Assembly (NCBI RefSeq): GCF_041027365.1
Contig: NZ_JBFTEH010000001.1
Coordinates: 434,001 to 498,000 of the forward strand
Reading direction: 5' to 3'
DNA length: 64,000 nt
From: VKMB-3413 sp041027365
Lineage (GTDB): Bacteria; Pseudomonadota; Alphaproteobacteria; Rhizobiales; Rhizobiaceae
In this document: piece after piece, positions 42,031 through 50,651 of the stretch
Position numbering within the stretch: the stretch's first letter is position 1
Layout: every line of letters begins with the position of its first letter
Program-made: the position numbers and the translations under genes
Notes under the pieces: generated by a model
Seen by the model: the letters and a program-made list of their open reading frames with translations, nothing else
What the model was told of the DNA's origin: nothing
Databases searched by the model: none

Positions 42031-43047
42031 ATGAACGGATTGGGCGGACTGAACAAATCGCCGAACGGCGTCGTCATCGGCTGCGTGCAGCTGCAGTTGC
42101 CGACCGTCGCGACGATGGCCGACCTGAAGGCGCAGACCGAGAAGATCGTCTGGATGGTCGGCAAGGCCCGGCGGAACATGGCGACGATGGACCTCGTCGT
42201 CTTCCCCGAATATTCGCTGCACGGCCTGTCGATGGACATCAATCCGGAGATCATGTGCCGGCTCGACGGGCCGGAGGTGGCTGCGTTCAAACAGGCCTGT
42301 GTCGATAACAGGATCTGGGGCTGCTTCTCGATCATGGAGCTGAACCCCGGCGGCATGCCCTACAACACCGGGCTCGTCATCAACGACGCCGGCGAGATCG
42401 TCCTCAACTATCGCAAGCTCCATCCCTGGGTGCCGGTCGAGCCCTGGGAGCCCGGCGACCGCGGCATCCCCGTGATCGACGGACCGAACGGCTGCAAGCT
42501 GGCGCTGATCATCTGCCATGACGGCATGTTTCCGGAGATGGCCCGCGAATGCGCCTACAAGGGCGCGGAGATCATGCTGCGGACCGCCGGATACACCGCG
42601 CCGATCCGGAACTCCTGGCGCTTCACCAACCAGGCCAACGCCTTCCAGAACCTGATGATCACCGCGAATGTCTGCATGTGCGGCTCGGACGGCTCGTTCG
42701 ATTCCATGGGCGAGGGCATGATCGTCGACTTCGACGGCACCGTCATCGCCCACGGCACGACCGGCCGCGCCGACGAGATCATCACCGCCGAAGTGCGCCC
42801 GGACCTGGTGCGCGAGGCGCGCATCGGCTGGGGCGTCGAGAACAACATCTACCAGCTCGGCCATCGCGGCTATGTCGCGGTGAAGGGCGGCGCGCAGGAC
42901 TGCCCCTACACCTTCATGCACGACATGGTGGCGGGCAAATACCGCGTGCCGTGGGAGGATGAAGTCAAGGTCACCGACGGCACCTCCTGCGGTTTTCCGG
43001 CGCCGACGCGGGTGTTCGGGGAGCGCTTCAAGGACGCGGCGGAGTGA
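42031..43047 (+). CDS. amiF: Formamidase (nitrilase superfamily)
   Basis: 338 residues, very like the Helicobacter formamidase in length and motif order. It should hydrolyse formamide, or a small aliphatic amide, to ammonia and formate. The Glu-Lys-Cys triad is visible: E60 in VVFPEYSLHG, K129 in NYRKLHPW and C162 in IICHDGMFPEMARE. VENNIYQLGHRGYVA and MVAGKYRVPWED are also family signatures that separate AmiF/AmiE from other nitrilases. It is co-directional with the transporter genes. Formamide has no known place in cyanurate breakdown, so the true substrate may be another amide. Confidence 0.88.
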   Translation: MNGLGGLNKSPNGVVIGCVQLQLPTVATMADLKAQTEKIVWMVGKARRNMATMDLVVFPEYSLHGLSMDINPEIMCRLDGPEVAAFKQACVDNRIWGCFSIMELNPGGMPYNTGLVINDAGEIVLNYRKLHPWVPVEPWEPGDRGIPVIDGPNGCKLALIICHDGMFPEMARECAYKGAEIMLRTAGYTAPIRNSWRFTNQANAFQNLMITANVCMCGSDGSFDSMGEGMIVDFDGTVIAHGTTGRADEIITAEVRPDLVREARIGWGVENNIYQLGHRGYVAVKGGAQDCPYTFMHDMVAGKYRVPWEDEVKVTDGTSCGFPAPTRVFGERFKDAAE

Positions 43048-43084
43048 TGGGGATGGTGGCCTTGCTTCAGGAAGTGGCGGCCGG

Positions 43085-43266
43085 CGCGCCCCCCTCTGTC
43101 CTGCCGGACATCTCCCCCACGCGGGGGGAGATCGGCAGCTTTGGCGGCAGCCTCCCGACCTCCGACCTCTTTGCCGAAAGCGACGCTGGCGATTGGCCGA
43201 TGGCTTTCGCGCGAGATCGATCTCCCCCCTCGCGGGGGAGATGCCCGGAAGGGCAGAGGGGGGCGC
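43085..43266. repeat. Paired inverted palindromic intergenic repeats (pair 1)
   Basis: Two copies in opposite orientation (about 43085-43137 and 43214-43266) share a core in which ATCTCCCCC pairs with GGGGGAGAT, flanked by GCGCCCCCCTCTG on the outside. The type is like RIME/REP-like elements seen in rhizobial genomes. They fill the gap between formamidase and biuret hydrolase. The same pattern recurs at 47871-48055. Confidence 0.8.
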
Positions 43267-43321
43267 ATCGGGGCGCCGGCCCGAACCAGTCTCGAACCGA
43301 TGCGAAGCGAGGACCCCGCCA

Positions 43322-44047
43322 ATGACCGCCACCCTCGACGAGCGTATCGATGCCGCCTTCGTGCTGGGCGGGCGCACGGTCGCATCCGACCCCTATCCCT
43401 GGCCGTTCGACGGCGATCTCAGGCCCGAGAACACCGCCATCGTCGTTATCGACATGCAGGTCGATTTCTGCGCGCCCGGCGGCTACGTCGACTCCATGGG
43501 CTACGACCTGTCCAACACGCGGGCACCGATCGAACCCATCGCGAAACTCCTCGACGTGGCGCGGGCGAAGGACTTCACCATCATCCACACCCGCGAGGGC
43601 CACAAGCCGGATCTCTCCGACCTTCCCGCCAACAAGCGCTGGCGCTCGCAGCGGATCGGCGCGGGCATCGGCGACCAGGGACCGTGCGGGCGCATCCTGG
43701 TGCGCGGCGAGCCGGGCTGGGAGATCATTCCGGAGCTGCAGCCGCTGCCGGGCGAGGCGATCATCGACAAGCCGGGCAAGGGCTCCTTCCTCGCCACCGA
43801 CTTTGACCTCGTCTTGCAGACGAAGCGCATCCGCAACATCGTCCTGACCGGGGTCACCACCGATGTCTGCGTCCACACCACCATGCGCGACGCCAACGAC
43901 CGCGGCTACGAGTGCCTCCTGCTCTCCGATTGCACCGGGGCGACCAAGATGGAGAACCACCTCGCCGCGCTCGACATGGTCAAGATGCAGGGCGGCGTGT
44001 TCGGCGCGGTGGCGACGAGCGACGCCTTCATTGCGGCGATCTCCTGA
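43322..44047 (+). CDS. biuH: Biuret hydrolase (isochorismatase-like cysteine hydrolase)
   Basis: 241 residues. It hydrolyses biuret to allophanate and ammonia. The sequence follows the rhizobial biuret hydrolase closely: DPYPWPFDGDLRPENTAIV, GGYVDSMGYDLS, HTREGHKPDLSDLPANKRWR and DKPGKGSF. The catalytic triad would be D44 (VIDMQVDF), K150 (IIDKPGKG) and C183 (TTDVCVHTTM). The stop overlaps the cyanuric acid hydrolase ATG (TGATG), which is strong contextual support because that enzyme's product decarboxylates to biuret. Confidence 0.9.
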   Translation: MTATLDERIDAAFVLGGRTVASDPYPWPFDGDLRPENTAIVVIDMQVDFCAPGGYVDSMGYDLSNTRAPIEPIAKLLDVARAKDFTIIHTREGHKPDLSDLPANKRWRSQRIGAGIGDQGPCGRILVRGEPGWEIIPELQPLPGEAIIDKPGKGSFLATDFDLVLQTKRIRNIVLTGVTTDVCVHTTMRDANDRGYECLLLSDCTGATKMENHLAALDMVKMQGGVFGAVATSDAFIAAIS

Positions 44048-45162
44048 TGCGGCAGGCAAAAGTCCACCGGATCGCGACGCGGGCGCCGGACGACGTGTCG
44101 GGGCTCCAGGCGATGATCGGCGACGGGCGGATCGATCCGGCGGGGATCGTCGCGATCCTCGGCAAGACCGAGGGCAATGGCTGCGTCAACGACTTCACCC
44201 GCGCCTTCGCCGTTTCGGCGCTGAAGGCGGCGCTGTCGGCGCATCTTCCGCCCGACGCCGTCGCCGGCATCGCGACCGTCATGTCCGGCGGCACCGAGGG
44301 TGCGCTGTCGCCGCACCTGATCGTCCTCGAACGCGGCTCCGCGACCACCTCCGACGGTCCGGCCCTCGCCATCGGCTGTGCCCATACCGGCGATCTGGCG
44401 CCGGAACATCTCGGCCGCATGGCCGAGGTCTGGATGGTGGCGGAGGGCGTCGCCAAGGCGATGCACGATGCCGGCATCGAGGATCCCGCCGACGTCCACT
44501 TCGTCCAGATCAAGTGCCCGCTTCTGACTGCCGAGCGGATCGCGGAAGCGGAAGCGCGCGGCGAGACCGTCGCGACGCGCGACACGCTGAAGTCGATGGG
44601 CCTTGCCCGCGGCGCCTCGGCCCTCGGCGTTGCGCTGGCGCTCGGCGAGATCGAAGCGCATGCGATGAGCGACGCGATCATCGGCCGCGACACCAGCCTG
44701 TGGTCGGGCCGCGCCAGCACCTCGGCGGGTGTCGAGCTGATGAACCACGAGATCGTCGTTCTCGGCATGAGCAAGGCCTGGTCCGGCCCGCTCGTCGTCG
44801 ACCATGCCGTCATGGCGGATGCGATCGACATCCTGCCGGTTCGCGACGCGCTGCGGCGCCTCGGCTTTGCGGCCGACGGCCAGCTGACGCCGGCCGAGCG
44901 CGAGCGCCTCGTCGCGCTGCTCGCCAAGGCCGAGCCCGGCACCGCCGGCCGCCTGCGCGGTGCGCGCCACACCATGCTGGACGACAGCGACATCTCGGCC
45001 ACCCGCCACGCCCGGGCCTTTGCCGGCGGCGCGCTCGCCGGTCTGACCGGCACGAGCGAACTCTTCGTGTCCGGCGGGGCCGAGCACCAGGGCCCCAACG
45101 GGGGCGGCCCTGTCGCCGTGATCGCCCGACGTCTGCCCCGTTCGCCGGAAGGAGACAGCTGA
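44047..45162 (+). CDS. atzD: Cyanuric acid amidohydrolase (AtzD/barbiturase family)
   Basis: 371 residues. It opens the s-triazine ring of cyanuric acid to carboxybiuret, which loses CO2 to give biuret. The rare three-fold family architecture is complete, with one Ser-Lys pair per domain: K40 (ILGKTEGNGCVNDFTR) with S80 (VMSGGTEGALSPH), K156 (VQIKCPLLT) with S226, and K294 with S342 (VSGGAEHQGPNGGGP). GARHTMLDDSDISATRHAR is another signature. The family also contains barbiturase, but the coupled biuret hydrolase and nearby allophanate hydrolase favour cyanurate. Confidence 0.88.
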   Translation: MRQAKVHRIATRAPDDVSGLQAMIGDGRIDPAGIVAILGKTEGNGCVNDFTRAFAVSALKAALSAHLPPDAVAGIATVMSGGTEGALSPHLIVLERGSATTSDGPALAIGCAHTGDLAPEHLGRMAEVWMVAEGVAKAMHDAGIEDPADVHFVQIKCPLLTAERIAEAEARGETVATRDTLKSMGLARGASALGVALALGEIEAHAMSDAIIGRDTSLWSGRASTSAGVELMNHEIVVLGMSKAWSGPLVVDHAVMADAIDILPVRDALRRLGFAADGQLTPAERERLVALLAKAEPGTAGRLRGARHTMLDDSDISATRHARAFAGGALAGLTGTSELFVSGGAEHQGPNGGGPVAVIARRLPRSPEGDS

Positions 45163-46781
45163 TGTCCGCCGTCACGCCCTTGCATGATCCCGCCGACGGC
45201 CTGGAAGCCGCGCCGCCGCCTTCGAGAGACGATCACCGCGAACGACCGCTGCTGGAGGCGGTGGGCCTCACCAAGCGGTTCGGGTCCTTCACGGCACTCG
45301 ATGACGTCTCCCTCTCGCTCCAGGCGGGCGAGTTCCACGCCCTCCTCGGCGAGAACGGCGCCGGCAAGTCGACGCTGGTGAAGTGCATCCTCGGCTACTA
45401 CCACCCGGATGCCGGCGGCGTGATCCTCGACGGGCGCGAGCAGGCGATCGACAATCCGCGCGACGCCCGCCGGCTCGGCATCGGCATGGTCTATCAGCAC
45501 TTCACCCTCGTGCCGGCGATGACCGTCCTCGAAAACCTGGTGATGTCCCGCGTCGACGTGCCCCGGCTGATCGACTGGAAGACAGAGCGCCGCGCGCTGA
45601 CGGAGTTCCTGGCGACGATGCCGCTCAAGGTTCCGCTCGACACGCCGGTGGACCGGCTGTCGGCCGGCGAGCGGCAGAAGACCGAAATCCTGAAGCAGCT
45701 CTATCTCGGCTCGCGCATTCTCGTCCTCGACGAGCCGACTTCGGTGCTGACGCCGGACGAGGCGCGCGAGGTGCTCGGCTTCCTGCGCGCCCGCGCGTCC
45801 GAGACCGGCATGGCCGTGCTCCTCATCACCCACAAGTTCGCCGAGGTGACCGCCTTCTGCGACCGCGTCACGGTGCTGCGCCGCGGCGCCAAGGTCGGCG
45901 AGGGCAGGGTGGCGGACCTCTCGACGACGCAGATGGCGGCGATGATGATCGGCGAGCGCGAGCTCGCCGCGGTGCCGGACCGGGCGGCGATCGCCCGCAG
46001 CGTTCAGCCGGTCCTGTCCCTTCAGAATGTCCGCTCCGGCACCGCCGCGACGCGCGGGTCGGTCGCCATCGACCGGCTCGACGTTTTCGCCGGCGAGATT
46101 GTCGGCATCGCCGGCATTTCCGGCAACGGGCAGAAGCGGCTGGTCGACCTCTTCTCGGGCCAGGAACATCCGGACAGCGGCACGATCCGCGTCAAGGGCG
46201 AGCCCTACGATGCCAGCCGCCGGGCGGCGCAGGCGCTGAAGGTTCGCTGCCTGCCGGAGGAACCCTTGCGCAACGCCTGCGTCGGCCGGATGAGCGTCTC
46301 CGACAACCTCGCCTTCCGCTCCTTCGACCGCAACGCCGAGGGCGCGCCGATCCGGCTGCTCGACAAAAAGCGCATGCGCTCCGAGGCCGAGCGGATGATC
46401 GCGGCCTATTCGGTGAAGACGCAAGGCCCTTCCGCGCCGATCGCGACCTTGTCCGGCGGCAATGTCCAGCGCGCGGTGCTCGCTCGCGAACTCGGCGGCG
46501 AGGCCGACCTTCTGGTCGCCGCCAATCCGTGCTTCGGCCTCGACTTCGGAGCCGTCGCCGACATCCGGGCGCAGCTGATCGCGGCGCGCAACCGCGGCAC
46601 GGCCGTGCTGCTGGTCTCCGAAGACCTCGACGAGATCGTCGCCCTGGCGGACCGCATCCTCGTCATGTTCGAGGGCCGCATCGTGTTCGAATGCGCGGGC
46701 GGCGAGACGGCGGACGTCCGGGAGATCGGCGCCCATATGGCCGGCCACTCGGCGGCGGAGACGATCGGGGAGATCGCCTGA
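45162..46781 (+). CDS. ABC transporter ATPase with two nucleotide-binding domains (BMP type)
   Basis: 539 residues. It powers the two permeases encoded upstream. The first domain is intact: Walker A ALLGENGAGKSTLVKC, signature LSAGERQKTEILKQL and Walker B ILVLDEPTSVLTP. The second is degenerate (GIAGISGNGQKRLVDLF in place of a P-loop, LSGGNVQRAVLAREL, Walker B replaced by LLVAANPCFGLDFG), as is normal for RbsA/NupA-like ATPases. Odd placement: formamidase, biuret hydrolase and cyanuric acid hydrolase genes separate it from its permeases. It is coupled to both neighbours by TGATG overlaps. Confidence 0.93.
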   Translation: MSAVTPLHDPADGLEAAPPPSRDDHRERPLLEAVGLTKRFGSFTALDDVSLSLQAGEFHALLGENGAGKSTLVKCILGYYHPDAGGVILDGREQAIDNPRDARRLGIGMVYQHFTLVPAMTVLENLVMSRVDVPRLIDWKTERRALTEFLATMPLKVPLDTPVDRLSAGERQKTEILKQLYLGSRILVLDEPTSVLTPDEAREVLGFLRARASETGMAVLLITHKFAEVTAFCDRVTVLRRGAKVGEGRVADLSTTQMAAMMIGERELAAVPDRAAIARSVQPVLSLQNVRSGTAATRGSVAIDRLDVFAGEIVGIAGISGNGQKRLVDLFSGQEHPDSGTIRVKGEPYDASRRAAQALKVRCLPEEPLRNACVGRMSVSDNLAFRSFDRNAEGAPIRLLDKKRMRSEAERMIAAYSVKTQGPSAPIATLSGGNVQRAVLARELGGEADLLVAANPCFGLDFGAVADIRAQLIAARNRGTAVLLVSEDLDEIVALADRILVMFEGRIVFECAGGETADVREIGAHMAGHSAAETIGEIA

Positions 46782-47485
46782 TGTCCCCGATCCCGGCCCG
46801 GCCCTTCGCCTTTCCGCTCGACCCCTCTCAGGTCGCGCTGATCGTCATCGACATGCAGCGCGACTTCCTGGAGCCCGGCGGCTTCGGCGCGTCGCTCGGC
46901 AACGACGTCTCCCTGCTGCAGGCGATCGTCCCGGCGACGGCACGGCTCATCGCGGGGTTCCGCGCCGCCGGCCGACCGGTGATCCACACGCGCGAATGCC
47001 ACCGCGCCGACCTCTCCGACTGTCCGCCGGCCAAGCGCTCGCGCGGCGCGCCCGGCCTTCGCATCGGCGACACGGGGCCGATGGGCCGCATCCTGATCGC
47101 CGGCGAGCCGGGTGCGGAGATCGTGTCCGAGCTCGCTCCCCTGGAAGGCGAACTGGTGATCGACAAGCCCGGCAAGGGCGCCTTCTACGCCACCGATCTG
47201 GCGGATCATCTGGCGAGGCTCGATGTGACGCAGCTGGTCTTTGCCGGCGTGACGACGGAGGTCTGCGTGCAGACGACCATGCGCGAGGCGAACGATCGCG
47301 GCTACGAATGCCTGATCGCGGAGGACGCGACGGAGAGCTACTTCCCGGACTTCAAGCGGGCGACGATCGAGATGATCACCGCGCAAGGGGCGATCGTCGG
47401 ATGTGCCGCGCCGGTCGGCGCGATCGTCGCCGGGCTCGGCGGAGCTGCGGGGACGAACGCGCCGCTCCTGGCGGCAGAGGCGTGA
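46781..47485 (+). CDS. Isochorismatase-like cysteine hydrolase, BiuH paralogue of unknown substrate
   Basis: 234 residues. It aligns along its length with the biuret hydrolase of the same locus and retains the triad D24 (IVIDMQRDFLEPGG), K129 (VIDKPGKGAF) and C162 (TTEVCVQTTMREANDRGYEC). It differs in the substrate-facing parts: it lacks the DPYPWP N-terminus and has SYFPDFKRATIEMITAQGAIVG. It should cleave an amide of a ureide-type compound, possibly a carbamoyl amide feeding allophanate or urea. Coupled to the ATPase upstream (TGATG) and to the cupin downstream (GTGA). Confidence 0.82.
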   Translation: MSPIPARPFAFPLDPSQVALIVIDMQRDFLEPGGFGASLGNDVSLLQAIVPATARLIAGFRAAGRPVIHTRECHRADLSDCPPAKRSRGAPGLRIGDTGPMGRILIAGEPGAEIVSELAPLEGELVIDKPGKGAFYATDLADHLARLDVTQLVFAGVTTEVCVQTTMREANDRGYECLIAEDATESYFPDFKRATIEMITAQGAIVGCAAPVGAIVAGLGGAAGTNAPLLAAEA

Positions 47486-47841
47486 CGGCGATGCCGCAGG
47501 TGTTTCCCGCGCTGCTCGGGCTGAACCTTGCCAACGCACCCTTCGAGCCCTTCCGCGACGGCGTCGAGATCGCCCATCTCTATCGCGCGGCGGAGGGCGC
47601 GGGTCCGGCGGTGGCGCTGCTGCGCTACGCCCCTGGCGCGTCCGTGCCGCTGCACGAGCACCTGGGGCTCGAGACGATCTGCGTCCTCATCGGTTCGCAG
47701 TCCGACGACAACGGCCTCTATCGCGCCGGCGACGTCGTCTTCAACGAGGCGGGCACGCGCCATCGCGTCTGGTCGGAGGAGGGCTGCATCGTGCTGATCT
47801 CCTGGGCGGCGCCGGTGCGGATCGTGGGGGAAGAAGGGTGA
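47482..47841 (+). CDS. Cupin-domain protein (ChrR-cupin-like)
   Basis: 119 residues from the GTG that overlaps the upstream stop; an ATG at 47491 is an alternative. A single cupin barrel with metal-ligand pattern PLHEHLGLETICVLIGSQSD and GTRHRVWSEEGCIVLISW resembles the cupin part of ChrR anti-sigma factors without the zinc-binding ASD domain. It could be a small metal-dependent enzyme, an isomerase or a sensor. Tight coupling to the second hydrolase suggests that the two act on the same compound. Confidence 0.78.
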   Translation: MTAMPQVFPALLGLNLANAPFEPFRDGVEIAHLYRAAEGAGPAVALLRYAPGASVPLHEHLGLETICVLIGSQSDDNGLYRAGDVVFNEAGTRHRVWSEEGCIVLISWAAPVRIVGEEG

Positions 47842-47870
47842 GGGCGCGTTCCCGCGAACGCCTCGCCCGT

Positions 47871-48055
47871 CGCGCCCCCCTCTGCCCTGCCGGGCATCTC
47901 CCCCACGAGGGGGGAGATCGATCTCGCGCGTGCGTCACGCTCGGCCGGCAGCGATCGAGGCTGACATCAACGTTCACGGGGCGGGAGCCGAAGCGGAAGC
48001 TGCTGATCTCCCCCCTCGCGGGGGAGATGGGCGGCAGCCCAGACGGGGGCGCGAC
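47871..48055. repeat. Paired inverted palindromic intergenic repeats (pair 2)
   Basis: Copies at about 47871-47928 and 48004-48055 face each other, each with the ATCTCCCCC/GGGGGAGAT core seen at 43085-43266. They occupy the 295-base gap between the cupin and allophanate hydrolase genes. No promoter motif stands out in the space between them. Confidence 0.8.
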
Positions 48056-48136
48056 GGGCGCCGTGTTCGACAGGACAGTGCCCCGGCCCGCAGTCCCTTA
48101 TCGCGCCAAGAAGAACAATGCCTCGCGGAGGAAACC

Positions 48137-49936
48137 ATGACCGAGCTGCCGACCATTCTCGACTTCCCCGGCCTGCGGGCCCTCTACGCCGGCGGCGCGA
48201 GTCCGGCGGACGTCGCGGCTGCGGTGGCGGACCGGCTGGAGACGGGTGACCCCGCTGCGTTCATCGCGAAGGTCTCGCGCGAGGAACTGATTGCCGCCGC
48301 CCAGGCCCTCATGGATCGTGCGCCGGACCCCTCCAGCCTGCCGCTCTGGGGCCTGCCCTTCGCTGTGAAGGACAATATCGACCTCGCGGGCGTTGCCACG
48401 ACCGCCGGCTGCCCGGACTACGCCTACCTCCCTGGGAAAAGCGCCACCGTCGTCGAGCGCCTCCTCGCAGCCGGCGCGCTCTTCGTCGGCAAGACCAATC
48501 TCGATCAGTTCGCCACCGGGCTCAACGGCACCCGCTCGCCCTACGGCGCGCCGCGCTGCGTCTTCGATGAATCCTACGTCTCCGGTGGCTCCAGTTCCGG
48601 GTCTGCAGTGGCGGTCGCCGCCGGCTGCGCCGCCTTCGCGCTCGGGACTGACACGGCCGGCTCGGGCCGCGTGCCGGCCGCCTTCAACAACATCGTCGGC
48701 ATCAAGCCGTCGCCCGGCCGCGTCTCCACGACCGGCGTCGTACCGGCCTGCCGCTCGATCGACGTCGTCACGGTCTTCGCCGCCAGCGTCGCCGACGGCG
48801 TGGCCGTGCGGCGGGTGGCGGAAGGCTTCGATCCTGCCGATGCCTATGCCCGCCGCTTCGGGGCCGTGACGTTGCCGGGGACACTGCGGCTCGGCGTGCC
48901 GGCGGAGGCGGAGCGCGAGTTCTACGGCAACGGCGCCTATCGCGCCCTCTACGAGGCGGCGATCGAGCGGGCGGCGAGCCTCGGCGCGACGATCGTGGCG
49001 TTCGACTATCGCCCGTTCCGTGAGGCGGCGGCGCTGCTCTACGAGGGGCCGTGGGTCGCCGAGCGGCTGGCGGCGATCCTTGAATTCCTCGACGCCAAGC
49101 CGGAGAGCGTCGAACCGACGGTGCGGCGGATCATCGAGGGCGCGCGCGGGATGAGCGCCGTCGACGCCTTCCGGGGCGTCTACCGCCTGGAGGAACTGCG
49201 CCGGCAGGCCGAGGCCGAATGGGCGAAGGTCGACGCGCTGCTGCTGCCGACCTCGCCGGACATCCAGACGGTGGAGGCGATGCTCGCCGATCCGTTGGCG
49301 CTCAACGCCCGCTTCGGCCGCTTCACCAACTTCGCCAACTTCTTCGGCTGCGCGGCGATCGCCGTGCCGGCGGGCTTCACGGATGCGGGACCGCCCTTCG
49401 GCGTCCAGCTCGTCGCTCCGCGCGACACTGACGACGCGCTGGCCGCATTCGCGTCCGAGATGCACGAAGCGGCCGGTTGCGGCGCCGGCCTCGCGCGCGG
49501 TTTCCGGCCACCGCGGGTGGAAAGGAGCCGTTCAGCCAGCCGCATCGAAATCGCCGTCGTCGGCGCGCATCTGACCGGCATGCCGCTGAACCACGAATTG
49601 ACCGATCGCGGCGGCGTGCTCTTGCGCAACGATCGCACCGCTCCGGACTATCGCCTGCATGCGCTGGGCACGACGCCGGCGAAGCCGGGCCTGATGCGTG
49701 AGCCGGGCTTTGCCGGACCGGGAATCGCGGTCGAGATCTGGTCGCTCGATCCCGCGGCCTTCGGCGATTTCGTCGCGACGATCCCGCAGCCCCTCGGGAT
49801 CGGCCGGCTGACGCTGGCGGATGGAAGCGCCGTCTGCGGCTTTCTCTGCGAGCCGGCAGGGCTCGCCGGCGCCCGCGACATCACCGCCTTCGGTGGCTGG
49901 CGGGCGTATTGCCAATCTGCGGTCGCAGCCGCTTGA
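48137..49936 (+). CDS. atzF: Allophanate hydrolase (amidase signature family)
   Basis: 599 residues. It converts allophanate, the product of biuret hydrolase, to two CO2 and two ammonia. The amidase-signature triad fits K78 (LPFAVKDNIDLAG), S152 (YVSGGSSSGSAVAV) and S176 (GTDTAGSGRVPAAF). The allophanate-hydrolase C-terminal domain (about 465-599) is present, with GVLLRNDRTAPDYRLHAL and AVEIWSLDPAAFGDF, so this is a full-length enzyme like AtzF. No urea carboxylase gene is adjacent, which supports a cyanurate/biuret role over urea amidolyase. GAGGAAA precedes the ATG. Confidence 0.95.
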   Translation: MTELPTILDFPGLRALYAGGASPADVAAAVADRLETGDPAAFIAKVSREELIAAAQALMDRAPDPSSLPLWGLPFAVKDNIDLAGVATTAGCPDYAYLPGKSATVVERLLAAGALFVGKTNLDQFATGLNGTRSPYGAPRCVFDESYVSGGSSSGSAVAVAAGCAAFALGTDTAGSGRVPAAFNNIVGIKPSPGRVSTTGVVPACRSIDVVTVFAASVADGVAVRRVAEGFDPADAYARRFGAVTLPGTLRLGVPAEAEREFYGNGAYRALYEAAIERAASLGATIVAFDYRPFREAAALLYEGPWVAERLAAILEFLDAKPESVEPTVRRIIEGARGMSAVDAFRGVYRLEELRRQAEAEWAKVDALLLPTSPDIQTVEAMLADPLALNARFGRFTNFANFFGCAAIAVPAGFTDAGPPFGVQLVAPRDTDDALAAFASEMHEAAGCGAGLARGFRPPRVERSRSASRIEIAVVGAHLTGMPLNHELTDRGGVLLRNDRTAPDYRLHALGTTPAKPGLMREPGFAGPGIAVEIWSLDPAAFGDFVATIPQPLGIGRLTLADGSAVCGFLCEPAGLAGARDITAFGGWRAYCQSAVAAA

Positions 49937-49955
49937 CCCTTCAGGCGACCCGGCT

Positions 49956-50618
49956 ATGAGCGAGCGAGTGAGCAAGCGCACGCAGACGGACATGATTCGC
50001 GAGACCCTGGCCGACCGGATCGTGCATGGGTTCCTGCGGCCGGGCGAGCCGATGGACGAGACGTCCATCGCCGCCGAATTCGGCGTGTCGCGCACGCCGG
50101 TGCGCGAGGCGCTGCGGCAGCTGGAGGCCAACGGCCTCGCGCTGTCGCGCCCGCATCGCGGCGCCGTCGTCACCAAGCTGACCGAGCGCGAGCTCGACGA
50201 TACCTTCGTGGTCATGGCCGAGCTGGAGGCGCTGTGCGCCCGACTCTGCGCCACCACCATGGCCGGCGCCGAACTCGACGCCTTCGCGCTCCTGCATCAC
50301 GAGGGGGCAGCGCACGCCGCGGACAACGACATCGAAGCTTATCGCGCTCACAACGAGCGCTTCCACAACGCCATCTATGCCGGCTCGCACAACCCGTTCC
50401 TGGAGCGGACGACACTGTCGGTCCGCCGGCGGCTGGCGCCCTTCCGGAACCTTCAGTTCGAGGCCTTCCATCGGCCCGACGCCTCGCATCGTGAGCACGG
50501 GCTGATCGTGTCGGCGATCATCGCCGGCGACGGCGAGGAGGCCGCGGCGACGATGCGCCGGCATATCCTGACCGTCCGCAAGGCGGTGGACACGGTCCAG
50601 CCGCACACGGAGGGTTGA
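49956..50618 (+). CDS. GntR-family regulator, FadR subfamily
   Basis: 220 residues. An N-terminal winged helix (IRETLADRIVHGFLRPGEPMDETSIAAEFGVSRTPVREALRQLEANGLA) is followed by an FCD effector domain with the expected metal-binding residues spread over RAHNERFHNAIYAGSHN and HREHGLIVSAI. It lies 19 bases after atzF on the same strand and is the likely pathway-specific repressor. Its presumed site is the ATTGCATGCAAT palindrome over the sigma-54 promoter at the start of the locus; this link is inference. Confidence 0.9.
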   Translation: MSERVSKRTQTDMIRETLADRIVHGFLRPGEPMDETSIAAEFGVSRTPVREALRQLEANGLALSRPHRGAVVTKLTERELDDTFVVMAELEALCARLCATTMAGAELDAFALLHHEGAAHAADNDIEAYRAHNERFHNAIYAGSHNPFLERTTLSVRRRLAPFRNLQFEAFHRPDASHREHGLIVSAIIAGDGEEAAATMRRHILTVRKAVDTVQPHTEG

Positions 50619-50651
50619 GCCTGTCCGGGCAGAGGCGGCCGAAGGGCGGCC

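Noticed and set aside
44047..45162. Barbiturase instead of cyanuric acid hydrolase
   Set aside because: The family cannot be split with certainty by eye, but coupled biuH and nearby atzF, and no ureidomalonase candidate, make cyanurate the better call.
43863..46781. Possible fusion of a long N-terminal region to the ABC ATPase
   Set aside because: The upstream part of the frame is antisense-like and overlaps biuH and atzD; the TGATG junction at 45162 gives a normal ATPase start.
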